A stretch of 64,000 bases of DNA. It comes from Georgenia sp. EYE_87 (GTDB taxonomy: Bacteria; Actinomycetota; Actinomycetes; Actinomycetales; Actinomycetaceae). Numbering within the stretch: position 1 is the first letter of the stretch; each line of letters starts with the position of its first letter. The position numbers and the translations under genes were made by a program. Positions 27,289 through 39,144 of the stretch are shown piece after piece. The notes beneath the pieces are model-generated. The model was not told the DNA's origin and did no database searches. It saw nothing but the letters and a program-made list of their open reading frames with translations. The stretch is from positions 124,001 through 188,000 of the forward strand of contig NZ_JAHXNL010000001.1 in the NCBI RefSeq assembly GCF_023148685.1, read 5' to 3'.

Positions 27289-28545
27289 ATGCACCAGAAC
27301 ACCCCGGATCCGAGACGCAGCAGGCTCGTCGCCGCCGCGGTTGCGCTCGCGCCCGTCCTCGTCGCCTGTGGCGGGGTCGGTGCCCGGCCCGGCGGCGCGG
27401 GGGACAGCCTGGACGCCGAGCTCGCGGGCAGCCTGTCGGCCGAGGACGCTGCGGCGGCGGCCGACGGCGTCAACGACTTCGGCTTCGTCCTGCACACCGC
27501 CGTCGCGCAGGACGGCGACAACACGGTCACCTCGCCGCTGTCGGCCTCGGTGCTGCTCGCGATGGTGGCCGCCGGCGCCGACGGGGAGAACGCCGAGGAG
27601 ATGATCGAGCTGCTGCGCCTCGACGGCCCGCGGGACACACGGAACGCGGCCCTGCTCGCCGATCTGGTCGACACCGATGACGTCACCCTGTCGATCGCGA
27701 ACTCGCTGTGGGCTGCGGAGGGCTATCCGTTCGAGGACGACTACGTCGCGTTCGTGCAGGACACCTACGGGGCGACGCTCGACGAGGTCGACCTCGGCTC
27801 GCAGGACGCCGCCGACGCGATCGACGCTTGGGTCGGCGAACGCACCGAGGGGCTGATCGACGAGATCGCCAAGGACCTCGAGCTGCCCGACCCGCAGGCG
27901 GTGCTGGTGCTGCTCAACACGGTGTACTTCCTCGGCACCTGGACCACCACGTTCGACGAGGACGACACCCGCGAGGCGCCGTTCACCCTGGTCGGCGGCG
28001 ACGAGGTGGACGTGCCCACCATGCACCGCACGGCCGCCGCGGTGGAGACCTCCTTCGGTGACGGCTTCCAGATGCTCCGCCTGCCCTACGGCGAGGAGGA
28101 GCGCTTCGGCATGGAGGTGCTGCTCCCCGACGAGGACGTGGCCCTCGACGAGCTTCTCGACGACCTCGACGCCGACGCCTGGCGCGACGCGGTCGACCGC
28201 CTCGAGACGGTCACCCTCTCCGAGATCGCGCTGCCGCGCTTCGAGCTCGAGTGGGACGCCAACCTCAACAAGGTTCTGCAGTCGCTCGGCATGGTCTCAG
28301 CTTTCGACGGAGGCGACTTCACCCCGATGTCGGCGAGCAACCCGTTCCTCGACACCGTCGTGCAGAAGACCTACATCCGGGTCGACGAGCAGGGCACCGA
28401 GGCCGCGGCAGTCACGGGCGGAGTCATGGCCGAATCCGCAGGACCGCCGCCGTTCCGGGTCGACCGGCCCTTCGCGTTCACCGTCAGTGACCGCGAGACC
28501 GGCGTCGTGCTCTTCCTCGGCAGCGTTCACGACCCCCGCGGCTGA
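27289..28545 (+). CDS. Serpin-family protease inhibitor, predicted lipoprotein
   Basis: This 418-residue protein has an N-terminal signal with Arg residues and a lipobox LVAC (Cys27), so it is probably tethered outside the membrane. The serpin core follows: NTVTSPLSASVLLAMVAAGA, NTVYFLGTW, and ALPRFELEWDANL. The hinge DEQGTEAAA (366-374) has the small residues needed for loop insertion, so it should be inhibitory. Aligning to the serpin loop puts P1 at Ser383 and P1' at Ala384, pointing to elastase- or subtilisin-like targets. Serpins are uncommon in bacteria. It lies 45 bp after the ClpN gene with no clear ribosome site. Confidence 0.9.
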   Translation: MHQNTPDPRRSRLVAAAVALAPVLVACGGVGARPGGAGDSLDAELAGSLSAEDAAAAADGVNDFGFVLHTAVAQDGDNTVTSPLSASVLLAMVAAGADGENAEEMIELLRLDGPRDTRNAALLADLVDTDDVTLSIANSLWAAEGYPFEDDYVAFVQDTYGATLDEVDLGSQDAADAIDAWVGERTEGLIDEIAKDLELPDPQAVLVLLNTVYFLGTWTTTFDEDDTREAPFTLVGGDEVDVPTMHRTAAAVETSFGDGFQMLRLPYGEEERFGMEVLLPDEDVALDELLDDLDADAWRDAVDRLETVTLSEIALPRFELEWDANLNKVLQSLGMVSAFDGGDFTPMSASNPFLDTVVQKTYIRVDEQGTEAAAVTGGVMAESAGPPPFRVDRPFAFTVSDRETGVVLFLGSVHDPRG

Positions 28546-28632
28546 CCCGCCCGCAGGCTCGGTTGTGCGTCGCAAAGAACGATGCGCGGCGAGCATGGGT
28601 CCGAATCTGCACCGCGACAAGGAGCCGAGGTG

Positions 28633-28823
28633 ATGACGGAGTACACCTCATCTCGTTCCCGAGTGGCGCCATGGTCCTGCCCGAGGGGGATCTGCAGGCA
28701 GTGTCGGACGCGGCGCACGGAGCTGCCCACTCACGAGGCGGCGTAGGTTCGGGGCGCGAAGTCGCGGCCGCCTGCCGCTGGGCGCAGGCGGTGCGTGCGT
28801 TCCAGCACGACCCGGCCAGCTGA
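28633..28823 (+). pseudogene. Remnant of a YCII/DGPF-type gene
   Basis: An AAGGAG site precedes ATG 28633, and MTEY starts a typical YCII-type protein. A 2-nt insertion (TACAC) then shifts the frame. The +2 frame continues LISFPSGAMVLPEGDLQAVSDAAHGA, then jumps to EVAAACRWAQAVRAFQHDPAS-stop, the usual family C-terminus. About 60 residues of the middle are missing. It therefore looks like an inactive copy with both frameshift and deletion. The rest of the gap 28546-28993 shows nothing I can name. The assignment rests on remembered family patterns. Confidence 0.55.
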
Positions 28824-28993
28824 CGGGCGCAGGACCGCGGTTTGCGGAGCTGAGCATCACTCGGCGGGTCGGGACGTCGGGGCATCGTCGACACCGTGCG
28901 GCCGGGGCCGCCCGATCTCCGCGTGCCACGACCTTCTGACATTGCGCGGCATCAGCGGGTGTCGGCAGGCGCGACGCTGATAACTTCCCGGGC

Positions 28994-30337
28994 ATGAGGG
29001 CACCGAGGTGGCTGCCGCAGACAATCGGCATCACCGTGCTCGCCGCCTCCCTGGCCGTGGCCTTCCTGCCGGGCAAGCAGGTGTCCGCGGCCGGCGATCA
29101 CGGACCGGCCAGCCTCCCGGCCCGACTGGCCGACTACTCCTACCTCACCGGTGACGTGTCGGCCTCGCCGCCCGGCCGCGCGGTGGTTCTCTTCCAGCAC
29201 GGCTTCGGCGTAGAGCTCATGGACTTCCCTCAGGCGGTCATGCTCGGCGCCGACGGCGACGTCTACCGTCGAGTGGGCGTGGCGGAGGACCGGGCCGGTC
29301 CCGAGACCCAGGGCGACCCGGCGCCCATGGCGCTGGCCCCGGACGGGACGCGGATCGCCGTCGGCGACTACGACACGACCGCCCCCGACGTGGCCGTGCT
29401 GGACCTGAGCACCGGACGGGTCGAGGTGCATCCGGTGCCCGGCGGGCACAGTGCCATCCCCCTTGCCTGGTCGCCGGACTCGACGCTCCTCGCCTACCTG
29501 AGCACCGCGGAGCCGACCAACCCTCACTCCGGTACAGCGACCACCGGCGACATCGGCGTGCTGGACGTGCGGACCGGCACTGCCGACATCCTGCCCGGCC
29601 GTCCGAACGTGCGGGAAGCCGCGTTCTCCCCGGACGGCACAGAGATGGCGATCCACCGCATCGAGTCCGACGGCGCCTCCCTGGAGATGCTCGGGTACCC
29701 ACAGCTGGGAGGCGGCGCGGTCGACATTGTGGGGCTGGACGGCACGGTCCGCCGGCAGATCGTCCTCCCCTCCGACCAGTACCTCTCGGGACCGAACGCC
29801 TGGTCGCCCGACGGAGCTCTGCTGGCGACCCGTAGGCCGGCGACGGAGTGCATGCTCGCGACCGGCAGGTGGGACGAGGCCGAGTGGCGGAGCTGTCTGG
29901 AGGAGCACGAGGGCACCTTCTTCGTCGACGCCTCGGGACGCGGGGACGCGGTGCCGCCACCTCTCCCGACCGGGCTGGTCGGCGGGCACGGGGTGGTGGG
30001 CTGGACCGACGCCGACGAGGTGCTTGTCCTCGACGACTATCCGGCTCCCGGTGCCTCGGACGACGACACCGAGCTGTACTGGCTGACCGCGGTGCCCCTG
30101 GACGGCGGCGAGCCGCGCCGGCTGAGCGCGGTGCCGGGCGGCGGGAACTTCGGGGTGGGCAGCTTCGAGCTCGCGGCAGCGCTGCTGCCGGACCTGGAGG
30201 TCCGCGAGGCGGGCGAGGCGGATCGGGGCCGGTGGCCGGCGTGGTTGCGCCTCGGGGCCGCTGTGCTGTGCGCCGGTGCCGCGCTGCTCGGGACCCATGT
30301 CGTCGTCCGACGGGTCAACCGGCCGGGCACGAGCTGA
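28994..30337 (+). CDS. Membrane-anchored beta-propeller (TolB/WD40-like) protein, function unknown
   Basis: The 447-residue protein has membrane segments at both ends (about 11-27 and 423-440), with the region between expected outside. That region holds repeated propeller blades marked by LAPDGTRIAVGDYD, WSPDSTLLAYLS, FSPDGTEMAIHRI and WSPDGALLATRR. Two cysteines (CMLATGRWDEAEWRSC) could form a disulfide. TAACTT lies 7 nt before the ATG, so it is probably leaderless. Similar proteins often follow SigE-type sigma factor genes in actinobacteria, but none is here. No catalytic motif is seen; a sensor or scaffold role is possible. Confidence 0.75.
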   Translation: MRAPRWLPQTIGITVLAASLAVAFLPGKQVSAAGDHGPASLPARLADYSYLTGDVSASPPGRAVVLFQHGFGVELMDFPQAVMLGADGDVYRRVGVAEDRAGPETQGDPAPMALAPDGTRIAVGDYDTTAPDVAVLDLSTGRVEVHPVPGGHSAIPLAWSPDSTLLAYLSTAEPTNPHSGTATTGDIGVLDVRTGTADILPGRPNVREAAFSPDGTEMAIHRIESDGASLEMLGYPQLGGGAVDIVGLDGTVRRQIVLPSDQYLSGPNAWSPDGALLATRRPATECMLATGRWDEAEWRSCLEEHEGTFFVDASGRGDAVPPPLPTGLVGGHGVVGWTDADEVLVLDDYPAPGASDDDTELYWLTAVPLDGGEPRRLSAVPGGGNFGVGSFELAAALLPDLEVREAGEADRGRWPAWLRLGAAVLCAGAALLGTHVVVRRVNRPGTS

Positions 30338-30454
30338 GGACCGGGCTGACCGCTCCGGGTCCAGGACTGCCTCACGCCCCAGCGGTCACCGTGTGGCCTT
30401 GGGCTGCCCGCTCCCCGGCGTGCGTCCGGGCTGGTGGTGCGCTGTGCTTGTCCG

Positions 30455-31252
30455 ATGAGCGAGTCGCTCGTCTTCGGCGCGATCGCCTCCAGCGCGCTCG
30501 TCCTCGGATCTCTCCTCGGCGTGCGGTTCGAGCTGCCCAAGAGGGTCCTGGCGGTGCTCCTGTCGTTCGCGGCCGGCTCGCTGATCACCGCCCTGACCTT
30601 CGAGCTCTTCGAGGACGCGCACGAGCGTGGCGGCATCTGGCGGGCGGCGGTCGGCCTGTTCGTCGGCGCGGTCGTCTTCACGCTCCTCAGCGCCCTGCTC
30701 GACCGCTGGGCGCAGGCGCGTCCCGCCGCCGAGGCTGCACCGGCGGACGAGTACCGCGGCAGCGCGAAGCTCGACACCGACGCCGCCGCAACCGAGAAGG
30801 CGCCGGCCGCCGCCTCAGCCCGTGGCGCGGCCGGTCTCGCTCTGCTCGCCGCGGTCACCCTGGACGGCGTGCCGGAGAACCTGGCGCTCGGGGTCTCTCT
30901 CGGCGAGGGCACGGGCGGCCTGGCGCTGCTGGCCGCGATCTTCGTCTCCAACTTCCCGGAGTCGCTGGTCGGCGCGGCGTCCATGCGTTCGCAGGGCATG
31001 CCGCCCTGGCGGGTGGTGGCCCTGTGGCTCGTGTGCGCCGTGCTGCTCGTCGCCGCCGTCGTGGTGGGCGCCGGCCCGCTGTCCGGCAGCGCCGAGGAGA
31101 CCATCTCGCTGCCGCTCGCGTTCGCCGCCGGGGCGGTCATCGCCTCGCTGGCGGACACGCTGATGCCCGAGGCCTACGAGCACGGCGGACCGGCGGTGGC
31201 GCTGAGCACCGCGGCGGGCTTCGTGCTCGCGTACGTCCTCTCGCTCCAGTAG
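30455..31252 (+). CDS. ZIP-family metal transporter
   Basis: ATG 30455 ([22 protein letters not shown]) gives 265 aa with about eight hydrophobic segments and a variable charged loop (about 88-125). The ZIP metal-site motifs are recognisable but altered: [17 protein letters not shown] replaces the usual HxxPEG in helix IV, and [12 protein letters not shown] lies in helix V. The family moves Zn2+, Fe2+ or Mn2+ into the cytoplasm. The His-to-Asp change at the first ligand makes the metal uncertain. The start follows TGTGCT by 6 nt, a weak leaderless signal. It stands alone before uvrA. Confidence 0.82.
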   Translation: MSESLVFGAIASSALVLGSLLGVRFELPKRVLAVLLSFAAGSLITALTFELFEDAHERGGIWRAAVGLFVGAVVFTLLSALLDRWAQARPAAEAAPADEYRGSAKLDTDAAATEKAPAAASARGAAGLALLAAVTLDGVPENLALGVSLGEGTGGLALLAAIFVSNFPESLVGAASMRSQGMPPWRVVALWLVCAVLLVAAVVVGAGPLSGSAEETISLPLAFAAGAVIASLADTLMPEAYEHGGPAVALSTAAGFVLAYVLSLQ

Positions 31253-31311
31253 GTCCTCACACCTTCGACAGGGGACCGTCCTGCCTCGTCGGGCGGGACC
31301 ACCAGGTGACG

Positions 31312-31355
31312 TCGAACACACGTGCGGCGCGGATGTCAGCGCGGGCGCTTATCAT
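31312..31355 (+). promoter_or_regulatory. uvrA promoter with a candidate LexA box
   Basis: TATCAT (31350-31355) lies 6 nt before the uvrA GTG. GAAC-N4-GTGC (31314-31325) is one mismatch from the actinobacterial SOS box GAAC-N4-GTTC and abuts the -35 region. SOS control of uvrA is plausible. Confidence 0.45.
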
Positions 31356-31361
31356 CGCCGG

Positions 31362-34220
<2,859 letters not shown>

Positions 34221-34280
34221 CCCCGGGCCCGGCCGCTCCTGACCCCCGGCGCGGCCGCTCCTGAGCCACACGGCCCGGCT

Positions 34281-34322
34281 CCGCCGTCGTCCCCACGTCT
34301 CGTCGTTCCGGGACGACGGCGG
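34281..34322 (+). terminator. 13-bp hairpin after uvrA
   Basis: CCGCCGTCGTCCC (34281-34293) pairs perfectly with 34310-34322 around a 16-nt loop. It follows a short direct repeat of GGCCGCTCCTGA. Confidence 0.6.
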
Positions 34323-34387
34323 ACCGTCCCGGGGTGGGGCGTCGGCGAGTCTGCCCACGCCGCACCTGTTGTCGCTAACGTGGGGAC

Positions 34388-34867
34388 ATGGGAGCACTCC
34401 AGACGTACAACGTCACCGTCGACTGGACCGGGGCCGACGAGCGTGGCACGGCGAGCTACGCCAGCTACTCGCGTGACCACGAGGTGCGGGTGGAGGGCAA
34501 GCCCACGCTGCTGGCGACGTCGGACCTCAAGGTCCGCACCGACGTCAGCCGGTACCGGGCGGAGGAGCTGTTCGTCGGCTCGCTGTCCCAGGCCCAGATG
34601 CTCTGGTTCCTGCGCACCGCGGCCAAGCACGACGTCGTCGTCCTCGGCTACGCGGACAAGGCCACCGGCACCCAGCGCGTCGAGGGCGCCGGGTCCGGCC
34701 CGTTCGTCGAGGTCGTGCTCCGGCCGAACGTCACCTACGCCGACCCGATGAGCGAGGAGGCGGCGGCGCGCCTGCACCACGAGGCCCGCGAGTACAACCA
34801 CCTTGCCCGCTCGGTGGGGTTCCCGGTGCTCGTGGAGCCGGTCGCGGTGCCGGTGCCCACGGCCTGA
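34388..34867 (+). CDS. OsmC-like protein lacking both peroxidatic cysteines
   Basis: The 159-residue protein matches the OsmC fold: YNVTVDWTGADERGTASYASYSRDHEV, FVGSLSQAQMLWFLRTAA and a C-terminal EYNHLARSVGFPV. Where true OsmC has a cysteine in each of the last two elements, this one has Gln/Ala and Val/Gly. It contains no cysteine at all, so thiol peroxidase activity is excluded. Such OsmC relatives are common but uncharacterised. TAACGT lies 6 nt before the ATG, so it is probably leaderless. It is transcribed alone between uvrA and uvrC. Confidence 0.87.
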   Translation: MGALQTYNVTVDWTGADERGTASYASYSRDHEVRVEGKPTLLATSDLKVRTDVSRYRAEELFVGSLSQAQMLWFLRTAAKHDVVVLGYADKATGTQRVEGAGSGPFVEVVLRPNVTYADPMSEEAAARLHHEAREYNHLARSVGFPVLVEPVAVPVPTA

Positions 34868-34935
34868 TCCCCGCGCGTCCCGCGGGCGCGGGCCGTCGCG
34901 CATCGGTGTCCCCGCGCTGACGTAGGCTCGAACGC

Positions 34936-37170
34936 ATGGCCGACCCGTCCACGTACCGCCCCCGACCCGGGGAGGTGCCCGACCAGCCGGGCGTGTACCG
35001 CTTCAAGGATCCCTACGGGCGCGTCATCTACGTCGGCAAGGCCAAGAGCCTGCGCAGCCGGCTGAGCAGCTACTTCCAGGACCTCTCCGCGCTGCACCCG
35101 CGCACCCAGCAGATGGTCACCACGGCGGCGTCGGTGGAGTGGACGGTCGTCGGCACCGAGGTCGAGTCCCTGGCGCTCGAGTACGCCTGGATCAAGGAGT
35201 TCGACCCGCGGTTCAACGTCAAGTACCGCGACGACAAGTCCTACCCGTTCCTCGCCGTCACCATGGGCGAGGAGGTCCCACGCGTGCAGGTCATGCGCGG
35301 CGCCAAGCGCGCGGGCACCCGGTACTTCGGGCCTTACACGCACGCCTGGGCCATCCGGGACACCGTCGACCAGCTCCTACGCGTCTTCCCCGTCCGCACC
35401 TGCTCGGCGGGCGTGTACCGGCGCGCGCAGTCCTCGGGCCGCCCGTGCCTGCTGGGGTACATCGACAAGTGCTCCGCGCCGTGCGTCGGGCGGATCTCCG
35501 TGGAGGACCACCGCGAGCTGGCCGAGGAGTTCTGCCGGTTCATGGAGGGCGAGACCGGGCCCCACCTGCGGCGGATCGAGCGGGAGATGAGGGAGGCGTC
35601 CGCCGAGCTGGACTTCGAGCGCGCCGCCCGCCTGCGCGATGACGCGGGCGCCCTGCGCCGCGTCGTCGAGAAGAACGCCGTCGTCCTGCCCGACGGCACC
35701 GACGCCGACATCTTCGGCCTGGCCGCCGACGAGCTGGAGGCCAGCATCCAGGTCTTCCACGTCCGCGGCGGGCGCATCCGCGGCCAGCGGGGCTGGGTCG
35801 TGGAGCGGGTCGAGGACGTCGACGACGCCGGCCTGGTCGAGCACCTGCTGCAGCAGGTCTACGGCGACGCCCGCCCGGAGGTCGCGCCCCACGACGAGCG
35901 CTCCGTGGGCAAGGCGCGCAAGCGCCGCACCGACGGGCAGGCGACCAGCCCCGACGACGTCCGGCACACCCCGACCACGGCGGTCCCCCGCGAGATCCTC
36001 GTGCCCGTCCTGCCGACCGACGTCGAGGGCATGACCGCCTGGCTCTCCGGTCTGCGCGGCGCGAAGGTGCGGGTGCGCGTGCCCCAGCGCGGTGACAAGA
36101 AGAACCTCGCGGAGACCGTCCGCACCAACGCGGAGCAGGCGCTGAACCTGCACAAGAGCCGCCGGGCCGGTGACCTCACCAGCCGGTCGAAGGCGCTGTC
36201 CGAGCTGCAGGACGCGCTCGGGCTGGCCCAGCCGCCGCTGCGCATCGAGTGCTACGACATCTCGCACACCCAGGGCGCCCACCAGGTCGGCTCGATGGTC
36301 GTCTTCGAGGACGGGCTCGCCAAGAAGTCTGAGTACCGCCACTTCATCGTGCGCGGGGAGGACGGCCAGGGCGCCCGGGACGACACCGCCGCCATGGACG
36401 AGGTGCTCCGCCGCCGGTTCCGCCGGTACGTCGCCGAGCGTGACGCTGAGGAGCAGGCCCGCGACGGCGGACCCGCCGACCCCGCCGCGCTCGCCGTGGG
36501 CGCGGCCCTGGCCGGGGACGACCCCGACCGGCCCGAGACCGTCGACCTCGACAACCTCGACGACGACGGCGTCCCGCTCCGCTCCGGTCCGGTGGACCCC
36601 ACCACCGGCCGCGCCCGGAAGTTCGCGTACCCGCCGAACCTCGTCGTCGTCGACGGCGGGCCGCCCCAGGTCGCGGCCGCCCAGCGGGTGCTCGACGAGC
36701 TCGGCGTGGACGAGGTGGCACTGGTCGGCCTGGCCAAGCGTCTCGAGGAGGTCTGGCTGCCGGGCGACGACTTCCCGGTGGTGCTGCCGCGTACCTCGCC
36801 GGCGCTGTACCTGCTGCAGCACCTGCGCGACGAGTCGCACCGCTTCGCCATCACCCACCACCGCTCGCGGCGGGCGAAGGCGATGACCAGGTCCGTCCTC
36901 GACGACGTCCCGGGCCTCGGGCCCACCCGTCAGCGTGCGCTGCTGAAGGCCTTCGGCTCGGTGAAGAACATCCGCGCGGCCACCGTCGAGGAGGTGGCGG
37001 CCGTGAAGGGCATCGGCCCGCACACCGCGAGGGCGGTCCTCACGGCCCTCGGCGCCCCGCCCGGCAGCCCCGCGTCGCCCGCGGGGGAGGTGCCCGCCGA
37101 CGCCACCTCGCCCGCCGAGGTCACCGCGGGGGACGGCGCACCGGCGGACCGTCGACACCTGGCATCCTGA
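34936..37170 (+). CDS. uvrC: Excinuclease ABC subunit C
   Basis: The 744-residue UvrC has the GIY-YIG nuclease domain ([26 protein letters not shown], about 16-45), a UVR motif (about 200-235), and the RNase H-like nuclease ([24 protein letters not shown]). It ends in a double HhH domain ([34 protein letters not shown]). It cuts on both sides of a UvrB-bound lesion. It is longer than E. coli UvrC (610) through a Pro/Asp-rich insert near 520 and an Ala/Pro tail. TAGGCT (34923-34928) lies 7 nt before the ATG. rapZ starts 4 nt after its stop, as in other actinobacteria. Confidence 0.98.
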   Translation: MADPSTYRPRPGEVPDQPGVYRFKDPYGRVIYVGKAKSLRSRLSSYFQDLSALHPRTQQMVTTAASVEWTVVGTEVESLALEYAWIKEFDPRFNVKYRDDKSYPFLAVTMGEEVPRVQVMRGAKRAGTRYFGPYTHAWAIRDTVDQLLRVFPVRTCSAGVYRRAQSSGRPCLLGYIDKCSAPCVGRISVEDHRELAEEFCRFMEGETGPHLRRIEREMREASAELDFERAARLRDDAGALRRVVEKNAVVLPDGTDADIFGLAADELEASIQVFHVRGGRIRGQRGWVVERVEDVDDAGLVEHLLQQVYGDARPEVAPHDERSVGKARKRRTDGQATSPDDVRHTPTTAVPREILVPVLPTDVEGMTAWLSGLRGAKVRVRVPQRGDKKNLAETVRTNAEQALNLHKSRRAGDLTSRSKALSELQDALGLAQPPLRIECYDISHTQGAHQVGSMVVFEDGLAKKSEYRHFIVRGEDGQGARDDTAAMDEVLRRRFRRYVAERDAEEQARDGGPADPAALAVGAALAGDDPDRPETVDLDNLDDDGVPLRSGPVDPTTGRARKFAYPPNLVVVDGGPPQVAAAQRVLDELGVDEVALVGLAKRLEEVWLPGDDFPVVLPRTSPALYLLQHLRDESHRFAITHHRSRRAKAMTRSVLDDVPGLGPTRQRALLKAFGSVKNIRAATVEEVAAVKGIGPHTARAVLTALGAPPGSPASPAGEVPADATSPAEVTAGDGAPADRRHLAS

Positions 37171-37174
37171 GGGC

Positions 37175-38125
37175 ATGGAGACACCGGGGAACGAGGAGCG
37201 CAGGCCGCCGACGGTGCCGGAGGGGATCCCCCTCCTCGACGAGGAGGCCAGGCTCCCGCAGAACGAGCGGCCCGAGCTCCTGATCATCACGGGGATGTCC
37301 GGCGCGGGCCGCTCCCGCACGGCGGCGGCCCTGGAGGACCTCGACTGGTACGTCGTCGACAACCTGCCGCCGCGGATGCTCGCCGCGCTCGCCCGGATGA
37401 TGACGCCGGCGGAGGGCGGCGTGCACCGCCTCGCCGCGGTGGTCGACGTCCGCTCGCGCGAGTTCTTCGCCGAGCTGGTGACCGTCCTGGACCAGCTGCG
37501 CCTGCAGGGGACCGACTACCGGATCGTCTTCCTCGACGCCGACGACGACGTCCTCGTGCGCCGCTACGAGTCCGTGCGCCGCCCCCACCCGCTGCAGGGC
37601 GACGGGCGCCTGCTCGACGGCATCACGGAGGAGCGGCAGCTGCTCGCGCACCTCCGCCGCCGCGCCGACGTCCTCATCGACACCACCGACCTCTCGGTCC
37701 ACGACCTCGCGCGCAAGGTCCGTGAGGTCGTGGCGGGGGAGTCGGACCGGCCGCTCCGCCTGACCGTGGTCTCCTTCGGCTTCAAGTACGGCCTGCCTCT
37801 GGACGCCGACCACGTGGTCGACGTCCGGTTCCTGACCAACCCGTACTGGGTCTCGGAGCTGCGCCACCTCACCGGGACCGACGAGCCGGTGCGCGACTAC
37901 GTCCTCGGCCAGGACGGCGCCACCGAGTTCGCGGACCGGTACGTCGACGCGCTGGCCCCGGTCCTCGACGGCTACATCGACGAGCTGAAGCCGTTCGTCA
38001 CCATCGCCGTGGGCTGCACGGGCGGGAAGCACCGCTCCGTCGCCATGGCCGAGGCGATCGCACAGCGGCTGCGCGAGCGGGGGCAGTCGGTCCGGACCCT
38101 GCACCGGGATCTGGGGCGGGAATGA
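37175..38125 (+). CDS. rapZ: RapZ-family RNase adapter / nucleotide-binding protein
   Basis: The 316-residue protein shows the RapZ (YvcJ) pattern: P-loop GMSGAGRS (about 39-46), [47 protein letters not shown] and [16 protein letters not shown]. The P-loop lysine is Arg, as is usual in actinobacteria. In E. coli RapZ controls GlmS mRNA turnover. In Gram-positives its role is less clear, with links to cell envelope metabolism. It is the first gene of the rapZ-yvcK-whiA string, and its stop overlaps yvcK (ATGA). CATCCT lies 6 nt before the ATG. Confidence 0.94.
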   Translation: METPGNEERRPPTVPEGIPLLDEEARLPQNERPELLIITGMSGAGRSRTAAALEDLDWYVVDNLPPRMLAALARMMTPAEGGVHRLAAVVDVRSREFFAELVTVLDQLRLQGTDYRIVFLDADDDVLVRRYESVRRPHPLQGDGRLLDGITEERQLLAHLRRRADVLIDTTDLSVHDLARKVREVVAGESDRPLRLTVVSFGFKYGLPLDADHVVDVRFLTNPYWVSELRHLTGTDEPVRDYVLGQDGATEFADRYVDALAPVLDGYIDELKPFVTIAVGCTGGKHRSVAMAEAIAQRLRERGQSVRTLHRDLGRE

Positions 38126-39144
38126 GCCTCATCCCCGACGGCGGCACCCCGCCGCCCAGCCTGCAGCCCGGCGCGCGCGGGCCCGCCGTCGTCGCCCTCG
38201 GCGGCGGCCACGGCCTCGCCGCGACCCTCGGCGCGCTGCGTCACCTCTCGCAGAACCTCACCGCCGTCGTCACCGTGGCGGACGACGGCGGATCCTCCGG
38301 CCGCCTGCGCCACGAGCTCGGCGTCCTCCCGCCCGGCGACCTGCGCATGGCGCTCTCGGCGCTGTGCGACGACGGGGAGTGGGGCCTGACCTGGCGCGAC
38401 GTCCTGCAGCACAGGTTCGTCTCCGACGGCCCGCTCAACAACCACGCCGTCGGCAACCTGCTCATCGTCGCGCTGTGGGAGCTTCTCGGGAACGAGGTCG
38501 CCGGCCTGGACCTGGTCGGGCGCCTTCTCGGCGTGCACGGCCGGGTGGTGCCGATGGCCGCCGTCCCGCTCGAGATCGAGGCCGAGGTGAAGTCGGGCGA
38601 GGGCACGCGGACCGTCTGCGGCCAGTACAACGTGGCCGTGACGCCCGGCCGGGTCGAGCGCATCCGGCTGGTGCCCGACGCCCCGCCGGCGTGCCCCGAG
38701 GCGGTCGCGGCGGTGCGGGCCGCCGACTGGGTGGTCCTGGGGCCGGGGTCCTGGTACACCTCGGTCATCCCGCACCTGCTCGTGCCCGAGCTCGCCGAGG
38801 CGCTGCACACCACCCCGGCCCGGCGCGCGCTGACGGTGAACCTGTCCGCGCAGGTGGGGGAGACCGACGGCATGTCCGCGGCAGACCACGTCCGCAGCCT
38901 CCACGAGCTCACGCCCGGGCTGCGCCTCGACGTCGTCCTGGCGGACCCCACCGCCGTCGAGGACCTGGACGACCTCACCGACGCGGCCCGCGCCTGCGGG
39001 GCCGAGGTGCTGCTCCGGCAGATCGGTGTGGGGGACGGCACAGCACGTCACGATCCGCTCCGGCTGGCCGCGGCGTACCGTGACGCGTTCGAAGGAGTGC
39101 TGGGGGACGTCCACCGCTCCCGGCAGGAAAGCGCGGGGGAATGA
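38122..39144 (+). CDS. yvcK: YvcK/CofD-like gluconeogenesis factor
   Basis: At 340 residues it has the CofD-like nucleotide site [17 protein letters not shown] and [14 protein letters not shown]. It continues with [29 protein letters not shown] and [16 protein letters not shown]. YvcK binds UDP-sugars and steers carbon toward cell-wall precursors during gluconeogenic growth; it is not the F420 enzyme CofD. Start ATG 38122 overlaps the rapZ stop, and its stop overlaps the whiA ATG, so the three are translationally coupled. Confidence 0.94.
   Translation: MSLIPDGGTPPPSLQPGARGPAVVALGGGHGLAATLGALRHLSQNLTAVVTVADDGGSSGRLRHELGVLPPGDLRMALSALCDDGEWGLTWRDVLQHRFVSDGPLNNHAVGNLLIVALWELLGNEVAGLDLVGRLLGVHGRVVPMAAVPLEIEAEVKSGEGTRTVCGQYNVAVTPGRVERIRLVPDAPPACPEAVAAVRAADWVVLGPGSWYTSVIPHLLVPELAEALHTTPARRALTVNLSAQVGETDGMSAADHVRSLHELTPGLRLDVVLADPTAVEDLDDLTDAARACGAEVLLRQIGVGDGTARHDPLRLAAAYRDAFEGVLGDVHRSRQESAGE

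Noticed and set aside
28563-28823. 87-codon open frame as an intact small gene
   Set aside because: Its first half has no family resemblance while its second half matches a YCII protein in a shifted frame, so a decayed gene explains it better.
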